Assembly (NCBI GenBank): GCA_038277395.1
Contig: CM076196.1
Span: 95,796,385 to 95,860,384 of the forward strand
Reading direction: 5' to 3'
Length of the DNA stretch: 64,000 bases
From: Dryocosmus kuriphilus
Lineage: Eukaryota > Arthropoda > Insecta > Hymenoptera > Cynipidae
The position numbers and the translations under genes were made by a program. Under the pieces are notes generated by a model, which saw only the letters and a list, made by a program, of their open reading frames with translations, had not been told where the DNA came from and did no database searches. Shown here in pieces: positions 34,545 to 46,828 of this stretch. Position 1 is the stretch's first letter. Each line of letters opens with the position of its first letter.

Positions 34545-35752
34545 TATCTATCTTAAGAGTTGAGCTAGGCCTATCGTTTTTGGGTATTTAGGAACCTTGA
34601 CGGATTCTAGAAATTTAGTTATTTGAGGTAATTTATGGACCGGTGTTAGAGTTCGGGGCTATGAGCAATTAGCCTGGTGGCCTTGTTTGCTCATTACCCG
34701 ACCATGACTGTATTTATTAGGAAACTATAGTTTTTTTTTTGGTGTCTCGAGTCTAGTGAAAGGTTTATTCAGGACTGCCTTAGGGAAGGCTAGCGCACGG
34801 GCTACCGAATATCTTTAATTTACCGTTTGTGCGAGGGTCAAAAAAGGACCCCTTTAACATTCAGGAAGAAAGCAATCGTCACACATTTTACGCGTTTCTC
34901 GGTCAATGTCCTTCAACTCATCGACGTTCCACTTTATTGTCCCAAACGTGTGTAGCATTGCGGAAACGGCAAGCATATTGGTCGCCTGGATCTTATTTTT
35001 CTCAGATAACTCAGAAGCCTAAATTTTTCTGATTTGACGATACCTTTTTTGGAGAGCCACTTTTACCACACGAACATCTTGGGTTTCCACTTGCGGAATA
35101 CCAAGATATGGGCATGTCTCTCCATTACCCAGATGCTGAATGGCATTTCCGCCTATAAGTTGAATATCTTGATCGTCACACGAGGATCTTTCTACTAGCC
35201 TTCCTTTCCAGGGGTGGACGCACGCACATTTTCGAGACCAAAGTTCATTCCGATTGCCTGGAAGTATTTACTTACGGTCGCCACAAGAATGTTTAAGTCC
35301 TCTTTTGAAGAGGCAAGTGGTTTAAGGTCGTCCATATATAAAATATGGTTGACTTTATGTTCTCTTTTTTTTTGGCGAGCCACATAGATATCCACAGGGA
35401 TTCTCCCAGAGCACAATGATTGTTTGTGGTCATCTGTCTGTTGTCAGTTATTACGACAAATCTCGTACGTTACAAAAGCATGAGCTCGCTTATGCACCTC
35501 AATATGCTTGGATATACCATCAGGCACTCAAGAAGCTTGATGATCAGCTCCTGATTCGTAAAATCAAATGCCTTGCGATAGTCTGTAGTTCTTTGGATCC
35601 GACAAGTCTCCGGTTTTTGGAATCAGTGCCGTACGTTAATTTTATCTGGACTCGGCGCTGAAAAGTTCTTAGTTCTAGCGACTACTTTTTTCACTTCTTC
35701 CACAGTAATTGGCGGAAACTCCTCCGCTGAATCATCCAAACCTTGTTTATGA

Positions 35753-35855
<103 letters not shown>

Positions 35856-36849
35856 TTTCGAAAAAACGTTATATTTGCTGCGTCTTCATTCAGCACTCAA
35901 GTCTCTCCATATATCCTCTTCCAGAAGAACTCGATCTCTTCTCGATTGGGCGTTTTTTTGACGGCGCTTGTCTCATTTTTAAACAGACAAGAAGGACTAG
36001 TAGCAAAGATGGAATCTTGTATCGTTTTAACCCGCTGTTCAAGCAGCTGCTTTGCTGTTACAAGAGCTGTTATTTTTTGCGTCCAGTGCTGCTTGATGGT
36101 TAGTAGTTTGCACTTGTTCAGTGTGTAATAGGTTCTTCTTAAAGTTTGAGCAAATTCTCTAAGTTTTGGTGTGAAATTTTTGTTTGATGTTATGTACGCG
36201 ATCACACACTGAACATGCGACGCATGCCGTCTCGCCGTCTCAATTTTAGACTGAAGCTGTAGAATACATAGACACCGCCTTACCGTAAACTACACAGTTT
36301 AGATCCCAGAGATTTACATCTTTAGGGTTTAGAGTAGAGAGAGAATTGTCCGCTTCCACTAATTTTTTCATCCTGAGGAAGGTTTTTTGATGGATTTTAA
36401 TTCCTCTAGTTCTCAAACTGACATATTCGGCTACCTGCAAAGATTGTATTGCAGGAACGGATGGTCTATTCGCCGGAGGTTATTCTTCCTCCTCTTTTTG
36501 GAGAAGAGACTCAAAGACACTTTTGCGCAAATAGGACACTTGATCTCTTGCATACTGAGGCATTGTTGTATGAGCATGTTCCGAGTGCATATCAACCCAA
36601 CGCTCATAAAGCCTCCACATGTCTCGTCTTCGCGCCGGTGAGTTTCCCTGACAACATGTAAGGATGTCCTTCTTGAGTTGGACCGTCCATTTTATGCGCT
36701 GTCATCGCATTTGTCCATGGTCTTTGCCAGGTCGCCGACTTGTTGGTTCAGTCATATTGCCACGCCCAACTGAACCGTGGTCCCCATCCGAAGAAGACCG
36801 GTTTTGGGTGGCACTGCACATTAGAGTTCTCATAACCGCAATATTTGTT

Positions 36850-36865
36850 GGGGGGGGGGGGGGGG
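36850..36865. repeat. Poly(G) run, 16 bases
   Basis: A G-run within the 5' part of LINE-2. Confidence 0.9.
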
Positions 36866-36938
36866 TAACCCAACACAACATGGCTAAGTGCGAGAGGTTA
36901 AGCTCCCGGGCGTTGGGGTCGCCACATCCATACGCCGT

Positions 36939-36959
36939 ATTATTATTATTATTATTATA
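36939..36959. repeat. (TTA)n: 3' tail of the APE-type LINE and target of LINE-2
   Basis: Seven TTA triplets lie between the 5' end of LINE-2 and the 3' end of the LINE at 36960, the same arrangement as at 12024-12066. Confidence 0.7.
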
Positions 36960-38025
36960 ACAGTAGGCCGTTTCTCTGTCAGGGTAAGCGCAAACTCTCT
37001 CGGTTCTAACCTCTTTACATTACCAGGGATTACGTAATTTGTATGTTTGTGAAAGAAAAGGAGTGCGTATTGAAAGGTATAGATTTTAGATCAATCCAGA
37101 AGTCGGATGCTGCTCATTCAAACAACACACTAGTCTCACAACACCGCTCCAACCCAGGTTGCTGATCGATCTCTCTAGCAATAACTCCTGGCGGACAGCT
37201 TCGCACAGCCATATGGGGATTCATACATTTAACCCCAACCATATTCAGTAAGAAAAGCCTTCCATCAGGGCCCACGAGTATCCAAAATCTTTCGTTTCAG
37301 GCGATCGTCACATATTTCTTATAGACAAGTTTTCGCCACACATCTCTGTCCTGACATACAACTCTTACTCCCTTTATATCCGTACATCTTTTCATGTAAA
37401 CTCTTGTATTCCTTTGGCTCTTTATATCTTTTCGCCGTAGAGTCTCATTCACATATTCCCACCATTCTCTCCTTGGTCTGCCTCTCGGTGCGTTACGAGA
37501 TATACTTGCTTCGTTAAACGCTCTTCATCCATTCCCTCAACATGAGCAAATCATCTCAACAAATTTCTTTCACTCTTGTCCATCAGAGTTTCTTCTACGC
37601 CACATTCTTTGAGAACCCACTCATTACTGACTTTATCCATTAGTGTTTTACCACAAATATTCTACAGGAAACGCATTCCAACCGCGTTCACTTTACTTCT
37701 ATCCTTTTCTTCGCATCTCCAAGTCTCGCTACCATACAGAAAAGTAGTTGCAAGTACAGAATTATATATTGCAATTTCAGCTTTATTTGGCACATTTTTA
37801 CTATTGTTAATGGCTTCTACACTTCCTATAAATTACTACTCTCCTTTGTACTTCTGGAAATTTCTTTATCTACCTTTCCGTCAACAGTAAATAAGCTTCC
37901 AAGATGCACCCGCTAGCATCCAGTCTGCTCATCATTCTCTGCAAACACCCGCAGATTCTGCCATAAGTGTTTCATCTTCTGCAAAAGTCAAACTACATAC
38001 TGTCGTTGTTCCGAGATCAACCCCT
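36960..38025 (-). mobile_element. APE-type LINE, 3' half (RT palm end to TAA tail)
   Basis: On the minus strand 38010-37400 the C-terminal half of a LINE ORF is readable with stops: a degraded F-A-D-D region (SLTFAEDETLMAE), FLYGSETW, NAVGMRFL, KVSNEWVLKECG and HVEGMDEERLTK. The last is the familiar C-terminal signature of insect endonuclease-RT LINEs (GHVERMDE..). The 3' UTR and a TAA tail follow. With 42316-44095 it forms one interrupted element. The clade is probably RTE- or Jockey-like; this cannot be settled by eye. Confidence 0.7.
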
Positions 38026-38073
38026 TCTTGCATGGTTTGGAATTACTGTTTGGCTAAATTTAATTTATCTGGA
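38026..38073 (+). other. 48-bp scrap identical to gypsy element 1 RT
   Basis: The 48 bases are identical to 17878-17925, including an in-frame stop of the decayed gypsy RT. The scrap sits exactly between the LINE 3' half and a palindromic repeat. Confidence 0.8.
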
Positions 38074-38129
38074 AATTATAAAATTATAAATTCCCCCTGC
38101 GCGCTTCGCGTGCCTACCCCCAATTTAAG

Positions 38130-39055
38130 TTCATATTTAAGTTTTAACAACAAATCTCGAAGCAGGTCGCATTATGAAAAGCCTCATAGACGAAAGTTGT
38201 AGGGTTCGGTCGAAGGAATCTGCCTTTGACTTTAACTCCAAGGTCATTTTTGAAGGTCACTTCAAGGTGAACTTTTCATTTTGATTAAAATTTTGCTGTT
38301 TTTTCTGTCGGTGGAAGAAGGGGTCAATTGTGGGGTCTGATGCCAAGGCGAACTCTCGAAAACGAGTAAAAGTATTGTCCGAACATCTTCTTATATGAAA
38401 AATTTTAAATTCAGAAAATTTAATTTTTCATAATCTTACAGTATGGAAAATAAAAAAGCGAAACTTGTTTATATTTTCAGTTTTTTTATCCGATGATTAT
38501 TTTTAATAATAAAATTGAAAAAGTGAGGAAAAAAATACGTTTAGTTTGACCCACAGTCAAATATATTATTCAACAGTCGGTTTTTCTATCAACAGAAAAA
38601 ACAGCAAACTCTCAATCCAAATGAAAAGTTGACCTTGCAGTGACCTTCAGAAATAACCTTGGGGTGAAAGTCAAGGGCACTAGTATATTCCTTCGACCGA
38701 ACCCTACAACTTTCGTCTGTCAGGCTTTTCATAATGTGACCTGCTTCGAGATTTGTTGTTAAAATTAAATATGACCTTCATATGACCCCCAGGGGTCACT
38801 TTTATCCTCGGTCAAATACATATCTGAACGTAAAATTTTCCGTTCTTTCCGCTTCCAGAATAAAAAATAGAGGTTTCCATTTAAGGGAAATAAGTTGACC
38901 TTGAAATAACCTTCAAAAATGACATTGGGGCCTAAGTCAAAGACACCAATCGATTCTTTGGACCAAACCCAACAACTTTTGTTGGAAACATTTTCTTGGG
39001 AAATGTGATCCTGGAAAGTTATTTACGGGTATCTATATTTTTGGAACACCCTGTA
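38130..39055. repeat. Palindromic AGGTCA-rich repeat with a third, direct unit
   Basis: Arms 38130-38310 and 38590-38785 are inverted copies (GACGAAAGTTGTAGGGTTCG, AAGGTCACTTCAAGGT, ACTTTTCATTTGGAT-like motifs). A diverged unit of the right-arm type follows at 38800-39000. It ends GGAACACCCTGTATATAT, next to foldback 2, whose end starts ACAGGCTGTCCC. It has no coding capacity. Confidence 0.6.
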
Positions 39056-39060
39056 TATAT

Positions 39061-42000
39061 ACAGGCTGTCCCAGACTCAAGTGTCCGGACTTTATAGATA
39101 TATAAAAAAAAAATCGAAATTTTCTTTTGCAAAAATTAATTAAACTAATAGCTTTTGAGTTATAAAACGTTCAAATTGCACCAATCAGTGTGGTATAATC
39201 AGTCGTGCGTACGTGAGCAGCGAGCCAGCGTTGGGCTAGTGACTGACAATTCTCCCATCGGCGTCCCCACTTTAGCGTTCACAGGCATGCTAGAAGTGCC
39301 CTGAAGGCAACATCAAATTTAAATAAAAGAACATCGTTATTAAATCAATTCGAACAAAGACAGGATACGATTATATTGGAATTTAAACTAAAAAATATCC
39401 AACACCATGATAAAAAAGGAACAGAAATGAATTGCATTATTCAAATAAGCGACAATACAACATTAAAACGGATATTCGTAATAAAGCCTTACAGATAGAT
39501 GCTAAATAGGCACTTGAACTACTGCGCTTGAAAAAATTTCAAAAATTCGAAACGGATGTCCGAGAAATGCACGCAAATTACTGGAAGTTTACCCTTAACA
39601 CCACCATAATATCCCCCTGACTCCAAAACGGATTCCAACAACCCTTAATTGTCACTCCTCAATATTTTATTAAAAGTGACTTCAGATGGAAGGACTTGTT
39701 TTGCAAACGGAAAATGCTAAAATTAAAAAATGTCACGTAAAATGTCTTCACAGAACACAAAAATATCCCCCTGACCCCACAACCAATTCAAACAACCGTT
39801 AATTATCACCCTTTAGTGTCTTAATAGTATTCACTTAGGCACGGATTAGTTATTACTACCGAAAAATTCTAAAAATTAAAATAGATATGTAAAATGTTTT
39901 CGCAAGAAGGAAAGATATTACCCTGACCCCACAACAGATTCCAACAACCCTCAATTATCACCGTTTAGTGTCTGAATGGTAGTGACTTCCGCTGGGAATA
40001 CCTGTTGCAACGGGAAAAATCTAAAAAAAAATAGTCATAAAATTTCTTCACACGACACAAAAATATCCACTTGATCCCTCAATAAACTCCAACAATCTTC
40101 AATTATCTCCATTTAGTGTCTTAATATTAGTCACATTAACACGGATTAGTTATTATCCCCAAAAAAATTCTAAAAATAAAAATAGCCACGTAAAATGTTT
40201 TCACAAGGCACAAAATCATCCCCCTAACCTCACAATAAAATTCAACAGCCCTTAATGATCACCCCTTAGTGTCTTATCAGAAGTGACTTCAACTGGGAGT
40301 ATCTGTTTCAACCGGAAAATTCTAAAAATAAAAACAGCAGCGTAGAATATCTTTAAATGGAAAGAAACATTCCCCTGACCCCACAATAAAATTCAACAGA
40401 CCTTAATAATCACCCCTTAGTATCTTATTAGAAGTGTCTTCCGCTGGGAATACCTGTTGCAACTGTAAAGTTCTAAAAATAATTATAGCAGCGTAGGATA
40501 TCTTCACAAGATTTAAAACTATTCTCCGGACCCCCAATTTAATTTAACAATACTTATTTACCACACTTTAGCTTCTTAATAGATGTCTCTTTGTCATGGA
40601 ATTCTTATCATAACTAAGAAATCTTTTAAATAAAAACGGCCGCGTAGAATGTCTTAACACTTGAAAATCTTTAGATTTATCATATCTTTGGCTTTGAATT
40701 TAATTAATTTTGATAAAATTCTACTATCAATAATATTATAAAAATAAAAACAGTAACGTAGAATATCTTACAAGACAGAAGAATATCCTCCTGGCCCCAT
40801 AATAAATTCCAGCAACTGTTAATTATCAACCTTTAGTGTTTAATAAAGGTATCTTTGGGACGGATCAGTTATTACAACTAAAAAATTAGAAAAATAAAAA
40901 ATGCAGCGTAGAATATCTTCAGAAGGCACAGAAACATCCCCCTGATCGCACAGTAAATTCTAAGAACCCTTAATCATCACTATTAAGTGTTTTAATAAAT
41001 GTCATACTTTTGGCATCAAATGCTGCCATTACCAGTGAAAACCTTGCGAGTTTTCTAATTTACGTATTTTTGATGAATTTTGAAAATTTTGTAGGTTGAT
41101 TTGGGGTTTATTCCACATTCATTAGAGGAATGAATTTTTTTTGGTGTTTTTGGCATAAAATGCTGCCACTATTAGCGAAACATGGCAACTTTTTAAATTA
41201 GCATATTTTGGAAAATTTTTATTTGGAAAATTACTATTTTTATTTTTAGAATTTTTCGTTTGTAACACGTACTCCTAGCTGAAGTCGCTTTTAATAAGAC
41301 ACTGAGGGCTGATAATTAAGGTTTGTTGGAATTCGTTGTGGAGTCAGGGGGATATTTTTGTGTTTTTTGAACACATTTTACGTGCCTATTTTTATTATCA
41401 GCATTTTTTGGTAGTTATAACTAATCCGTGCCAAAGCGAATTTTATTAAGAAGCTAAAGGGTGATAATTCAGGGTTGCTGGAATTTATTGTGGAGTCAGG
41501 TGGATATTTTTGTGTCACGTGAAGATATAATACGTTGCTATTTTTATTTTCATAATTTTTTAATTGTAGTAACTAATCCATGTCGAAATGGCTTTTATTA
41601 AGATATTAAAGGTTGATAATTCAGGGTTATGGAATTTAGCGTGGGTTCAGGGGAAAGTTTTGGGTCTCGTGAGACATTTTTCGTGGCTATTTTTTCTTTT
41701 AAAATTTTTTGGTTGTAATAAGTATCCCCGGCCGAAGTTGCTTTCTTGAATACACTTAATGATGATAATAAAGTGTTGTTTAATTTTATTGTGGATCAGG
41801 GGGACAACTTGGAGTCGATTATTTAGAGGTATTAGGGGGTGATAGTTGAGTGTTCTTGAGCATTATGGTCAATCTGTAAGGCTTTATTACGAATATCTGT
41901 GTTAATGTTGTATTGTCGCTATTTTTGAATAATGTAATTCATTTCTGTTCCTTTCTTATCATGGTGTTGGATATTTTTTAGTTTAAGTTCCAGTGTACTC

Positions 42001-42313
42001 GTATTATGTCTTTGTTCGAATTGATTTAATAAAGATGTTCTTTTATTTAAATTTGATGTTGGATTCAGGGCACTTCTAGCATGCCTGTGAACTCTGAAGT
42101 CGGGACCCCGACGGGAGAATTGTCAGTCACTAACACAGCGTTGGCTCGCTGCTCACGCACGCACGACTGATTATACCACACTCTTGATTGGTGCAGCGTG
42201 AACGTTTTATAACTCAATAGCTATGAGTTTAATTAATTTTTGCAAAAGGAAATTTCGATTTTTTTTTTTATACATCTATATAAGTCCGGACACTTGATTC
42301 TGAGATACCCTGT
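39061..42313. mobile_element. Foldback element 2 (3.25 kb) with long inverted arms
   Basis: The left end ACAGGCTGTCCCAGACTCAA and the right end (read inward) ACAGGGTATCTCAGAATCAA begin arms that match over at least the first 500 bp (CAAGTGTCCGGACTT; GTGTGGTATAATCAGTCGTG; AGGCATGCTAGAAGTGCCCT). Beyond that come inverted tandem arrays of a ~150-bp unit: about nine on the left (39600-41000) and four on the right (41270-41830). The centre (41000-41260) is plain AT-rich DNA. TATATA borders both ends. No transposase is encoded, so it would rely on another element's enzyme. Confidence 0.75.
39600..41000 (+). repeat. Foldback 2, left tandem array
   Basis: Units of about 150 bp carry ATATCCCCCTGACCCCACAA, TTCAACAACCCTTAATTATC, ACC.TTTAGTGTCTTAATA and GTGACTTC..CTGG. 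Units start at about 39610, 39765, 39919, 40066, 40217, 40371, 40527, 40785 and 40937. Confidence 0.75.
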
Positions 42314-42315
42314 GT

Positions 42316-44095
42316 ATATATATATATATATATTGATATATCGCGATGACATGATAGCCTTGCTTGACGCCCTGCCTAATATCAAACCAATCACTCAGTT
42401 CCCTACGCTCGCTCTACATATATTGCTTTAACCTGATTTAGGAAGCCTACCATTGACGCCATACTCTTTCAGAACTTCCCAAAGTTTAACTGTATCTACC
42501 TGGTCAAAAACTTTTTCCAGGTCAATAAACGCTCAGAAAACTTTTTTGTTTAGTCTCAAATCTTTTTCTCTGATCTGCCGCAAGCTAAATATCTGATGCG
42601 TACATGATCTCCCTGGCATAAATGCGCATTGGACTTCCCATATCTTGTCTTTCGTTATGTCCATGACTTTTCCAATACGTATTTTGCCAAATACTTTGCC
42701 TGGGTTACTAATTAAGCTGATAGCTTCATAGTTAGTGCAGTCACCCTTATCTCTTTTCCCCTTTTAAATTGAAATGATTATCGCTTTTCTCCAATCATTT
42801 GGAACTTCTCCATTCACAGCACACGTGTTCATAAACTCGCTCAACCACAAAAATATATATTCCTCGCAGTTTTTAAGCATTTCAGACGTAATTCCATCTA
42901 CACGAGCAGTCTTACCGTTCTTTAAATTCTTAATTACCGGCTTAATACCGAACACGCTGATTCTTATTTCGTCACATTCCAAAGAATTTTTTAATATACT
43001 TCCTCTTTATCGCAGTTGTTATGCTCTATGTCTTCACTTCCATACAATTTCTCAAAAAAAGCTCTAACACAGTCTTTCACTTCGTCCTTGTCGCACACCA
43101 TATTGCCATCAGCATTCTTAATTCCAATCAACTCATTGCCACTACTTCGTATCCTAGTTTTCTTTACCCACTTTCAGAGTGGCTTCTTATTTCCTTTGAA
43201 ATCATTTTGCATTTTTCTGTCTTCTTCCGTTTTGATTTTATCCTTGCTTTCTTGGACTAATCTGTTTGATTTCCTGTTTTTATCCCTATAATCGATTCTT
43301 AATCTAGCCCGCTCCTCATTGCTGAGACCTTAGATATCATGCATTCTTAGGTATGCTTGCTTTTCCTCGTTAACAGCGACGTGAGTTTCATCATTCCATC
43401 AAGTACCCCCATTCATTCTCTCTACAGTCGCAGTTCCACACACTTCAGATGCGCCCTTGAAGATGATATCTCGTAATATCGTCCATGCGCCTTCTATATT
43501 TTTATTGTCTAATTCCGTATTTCAGTTCCTTCTGTTTTGATTCAAATAGACTCTTAGTTTATCTTGATATTCTATTTGTGTTTCTGAGTTCTGCAATTTC
43601 TCTCTCTTGACTCGCGATTGTTTTGCTTTCTTAATTTTGCTTTTCCTCCATCCTTGTCCCAGACTAATCTTTGAAATTACGAGGTAGTGGTCTGTTCCAC
43701 ATTTAGGACCTCTCATTACTCTTGCATCTCTTACTAGAACTGGCAGGGTTTCATCCGAATTTGTGACCTGTGCCTTCGCGGTGCACGCCAATCCTGCCAT
43801 TTATATCTTCAAGCATAATGATTCTTTTTCCACGATCACCAGTAACTGAGATATCATTCAACGACTCTCAGGAGGCATTCTTTACTTCACTGCTTTCGCC
43901 CTCAACTGGAGCGTAGCATGCTATAATAAATAGTCTTCTGATTCCCACTTTTATTTTAGCCCACAATAATTTTGGAGATACACATTTTTACTTTTTGATA
44001 TGTTGTTTTGCTTTCTCATTCATAATAATCAGTCCCACACTTTGACTAGCGTGCGATTCATTCCCTGATCAAAGTGCGATTCCACAGTTTCCTAT
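42316..44095 (-). pseudogene. APE-type LINE, 5' half (endonuclease and RT start)
   Basis: From right to left: endonuclease fragments (KVGIRRLFIIACYAPV-like region at 43920-43880; ARVMRGPKCGTDHYLVISK at 43730-43660, where the GTDH tetrad is a core of exonuclease/endonuclease/phosphatase-fold LINE nucleases), a basic linker, then RT fingers (NGKTARVDGITSEML, VPNDWRKAIIISI at 42982-42764). The palm follows (AFIDLEKVFDQVDTVKLWEV) and motif B (IRQGVKQG at about 42380). It ends where foldback 2 begins; the next RT motif is found at 38010. Many stops and frameshifts. Confidence 0.7.
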
Positions 44096-44929
44096 ATAAA
44101 ATAAAATATTGCAATTCTCTCACTTTGTAAATTCACATGTCGAGCATCAAAACTCCGGGGGTATGCAATCATCCAAGGATAAATTATTGTTTTTATTATT
44201 CATTGTTTAAAGTGTACACCCAACTACCAACTACAAGCGAAGAATGTAAAGTCGTTGACCGAAATATTTCGAAAATTAGTCATAATGTGGTACATGCAGT
44301 CACGAAGTCAGTCCCATACTAGAAAACTTAAGTAATGGAAAAGAAAGAGGAGGAGAATGGCTATGAAGGCAAATGAAACGAAGTCAGACACAAGGGAGTC
44401 CTGATCGGTTGTGAGTACTGAGGAGTGAACCAGGCGGGATGGGAGATCTTCAAAAAAAAGAACCAATCTTGGAAAATTGATCTTAAAATTTTCGATTCAA
44501 TCTTTCCAATTAGACGTAAAAAGAGATCGATCTTTGAATGGATATTTTGGAATCGATATTTTTTAAATAATTAAAATTGCAGCCGTTTCTGAAGAAACTT
44601 TTGGTTTCGAGAAAACAATATAGGCAGAAATCAATAATAAAAAACAAATTTTTTAGAAATAGTCACATTTTTATTTTCAGCTTCAAATATTGCACCTGAA
44701 AAATGTAATGTACATGACAATAACATTGAAAAGCATCCTGAATGTTATTTTCAGTATAAAATTAAATGTATTATCACATTTGACCATAATATTAACGAAA
44801 CTTAATATCAAAATCCTTAAATATTATATTCGATGTTTTAAGATACTTATATGAAATGATTATTTTGTTCGATACAATCTATACATTGGACCTTAAAGTT
44901 TTAGATACTCAGCAATATCTATTTACACG
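44096..44929. other. No gene recognised between the LINE and the hAT remnant
   Basis: AT-rich DNA. The stretch 44440-44930 is probably the 3' flank of the hAT element, but no terminal inverted repeat could be fixed. Confidence 0.35.
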
Positions 44930-46620
44930 AAGACAGTTCCCACTGTTCTTCGGTGAAGGAGCTCATGAATGTCAATTCTGCTAGACGTTCCGGATGAAGT
45001 CTACTTTGATTCTTCCTATCGATATTTGCTGCTAAGGAAAACAAACTTTCAGATGGGACAGAAGTTTTTATATTGTCGTAGTTCTACTGGGATTCCGCCT
45101 AGTTCATCTTGAGATGAAATATTTTTGCTCGCCAAATTATTATGGTACAACCACATTTTTTTCTTTTGGGTTGCTCGTTTTTTGCAGGTTGTGGAACAGG
45201 CTGCTGTTCAACGTTATGTGGTTTATTACCAATGACTTTCATTTTCCTTGCGATGCCGTGAAGCGCCTTTGATACTGCTACGCTACTCTTAAAATGCAGA
45301 TTCTTGAACTGCGGATCCAGAATTGTAGCCATTGCATAAATGCTATTTTTTTGTACATTTTTGAATCCTTCTTCCAATTCAGTTAGTAGAATTTGTCGGA
45401 GATGTATGATGCATGTTCTTTGCGGTGTTAAACTGTGTAGCTCAAATTTAAGAACATTCACCATGGGTAACTAAGATATCATTCAACGACTCCCAGAAGG
45501 CATCCTTTACTTCACTGCTTCCGCCATCAACTGGAGCGTAGCATGCTATAATAAATAGTTTTCTGGTTCCTACTTTCATTCTAACCCACAATAATCTGTC
45601 AGATACACATTTATACTTTTTGATATGTTGTTTTGCTTTCTCATTCATGATCAGTCCCACACCTTGACTAGCGTACGATTAATTCTCTGAAAAAAGTGCG
45701 ATTCCGCAGTTTCCTGAATGTGACGTAGTTTTGGGCAGACAGTTCGCGAGTGCTCGATGGGGCTTAAAATCTCCACAATTTCCTTTAAGGTCTTTATTTC
45801 TTCTCGATCCAACATAGGCGGCCAGTCTGTATGATTGAATAAAACTGCACTCACTAATGGTGCCAATTCAGCAAACCTCTCTGCCATTAAGAATTGGGAA
45901 TTCCATGTCATTTCGACATCCTGTAAAAGTTTTAAAATGGTCCCTCCCGTTTCACCTTGAAGTATTTGCAGTCGCCTCAACTCGTCGGCAGCATTCGCAC
46001 TTTTCTTAAAATATGTGACTATTCTTTTTGCTTGAGATCAAGTCAGCTAATCCAGGAGTGTGTTTCATAGCTTCTTTTGGAACCAGCTGTAAAGTGCGAC
46101 CGAAACACCCCCAATGTCGTTGTTTCTCGAAGGTGATTTCGACTGCATTCACGGTATTCGCTGCGGTATCAGTTACAACAGCCACAATATTATCGTTCGC
46201 TATGTCCCATTTGGTGCACAGTTCCTCTAATTTTCGTCCCAGGTATACGCCAGTGTGTGACTCTTTTAATGGAAAGGTTTATAATTTAATAGACTCCAAT
46301 TTATGAGGCTTGAAATAATGCACTGTTACGCCTAGATAAGTCTTGACTGTTTTAGTTTCAGTCCACGTATCCGATGTCAAAGATAAAGATTTTAATTCAG
46401 GAAGTTCGGCTCTGATTTTTTGACTTAGAATCACGTACTTGGCATCAATATCACGGGTGAGTTTCGCTCTTCTTGGTGGATTATAATGAGGTGTAGATAG
46501 TTTCGAATACAACTTGTAACCTCTTTTCTCGGGTGTTCACAAAGGTAAATTGTCGACAGCAACCATGTATGCTAACGCTTCATCCAAAGCTTTTTCCTCC
46601 ATTCTCCATCTATAAATACA
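44930..46620 (-). pseudogene. hAT-superfamily transposase (ZBED-like), interrupted
   Basis: Right to left: an N-terminal helical region, then the RNase H-like core start LSLTSDTWTETKTVKTYLGV (about 46400) with the first catalytic Asp, then TDTAANTVNAVE and CFGRTLQL (about 46170-46090). Next come DVEMTWNSQFLMAERFAEL (about 45920), ILDPQFKNLHF (45310) and the C-terminal dimerisation block TSVPSESLFSLAANIDR with RLHPERLAELTFM (45040-44950). Order and motifs fit hAT transposases; no intact BED finger is seen. Frameshifts and a 250-bp LINE fragment at 45466-45716 break it. It would have moved a hAT transposon by cut-and-paste. Confidence 0.8.
45466..45716 (-). mobile_element. LINE endonuclease fragment inside the hAT gene
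   Basis: Matches 43840-44092 of the APE-type LINE (about 85-90 percent by eye). The frame 45660-45448 reads GLIMNEKAKQHIKKYK, LLWVRMKVGTRKLFIIACYA and FWESLNDIL, a LINE-type endonuclease interior. It has no 3' tail and ends on the same base as the other copy at the 5' side (CAGTTTCCT). Confidence 0.7.
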
Positions 46621-46828
46621 ACAAATTATTATATAATGTGTAATTTAATAAAAAATAAAAAATTCGTTTTCTGCGTTCGTGGGTTTATTTCCAAGGTTAA
46701 CCTTAACGCAATGCAAATACGAGAGCATCAAAACCACCATGATTTTTGAACAATTTTTAAAATAGTCGCTCACTGATTCACCTAGTTTTGCGTGGACATA
46801 CTGGCGCGAGGTTCAAATTGATATTTTT

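Noticed and set aside
37576..37890. Plus-strand 104-codon hydrophobic frame
   Set aside because: Antisense to the LINE C-terminal ORF, whose own frame shows the FLYGSETW and HVEGMDE signatures.
42240..42431. Plus-strand small frame with an Ile/Tyr run
   Set aside because: It spans the foldback 2 terminus and a TATATA stretch; no coding support.
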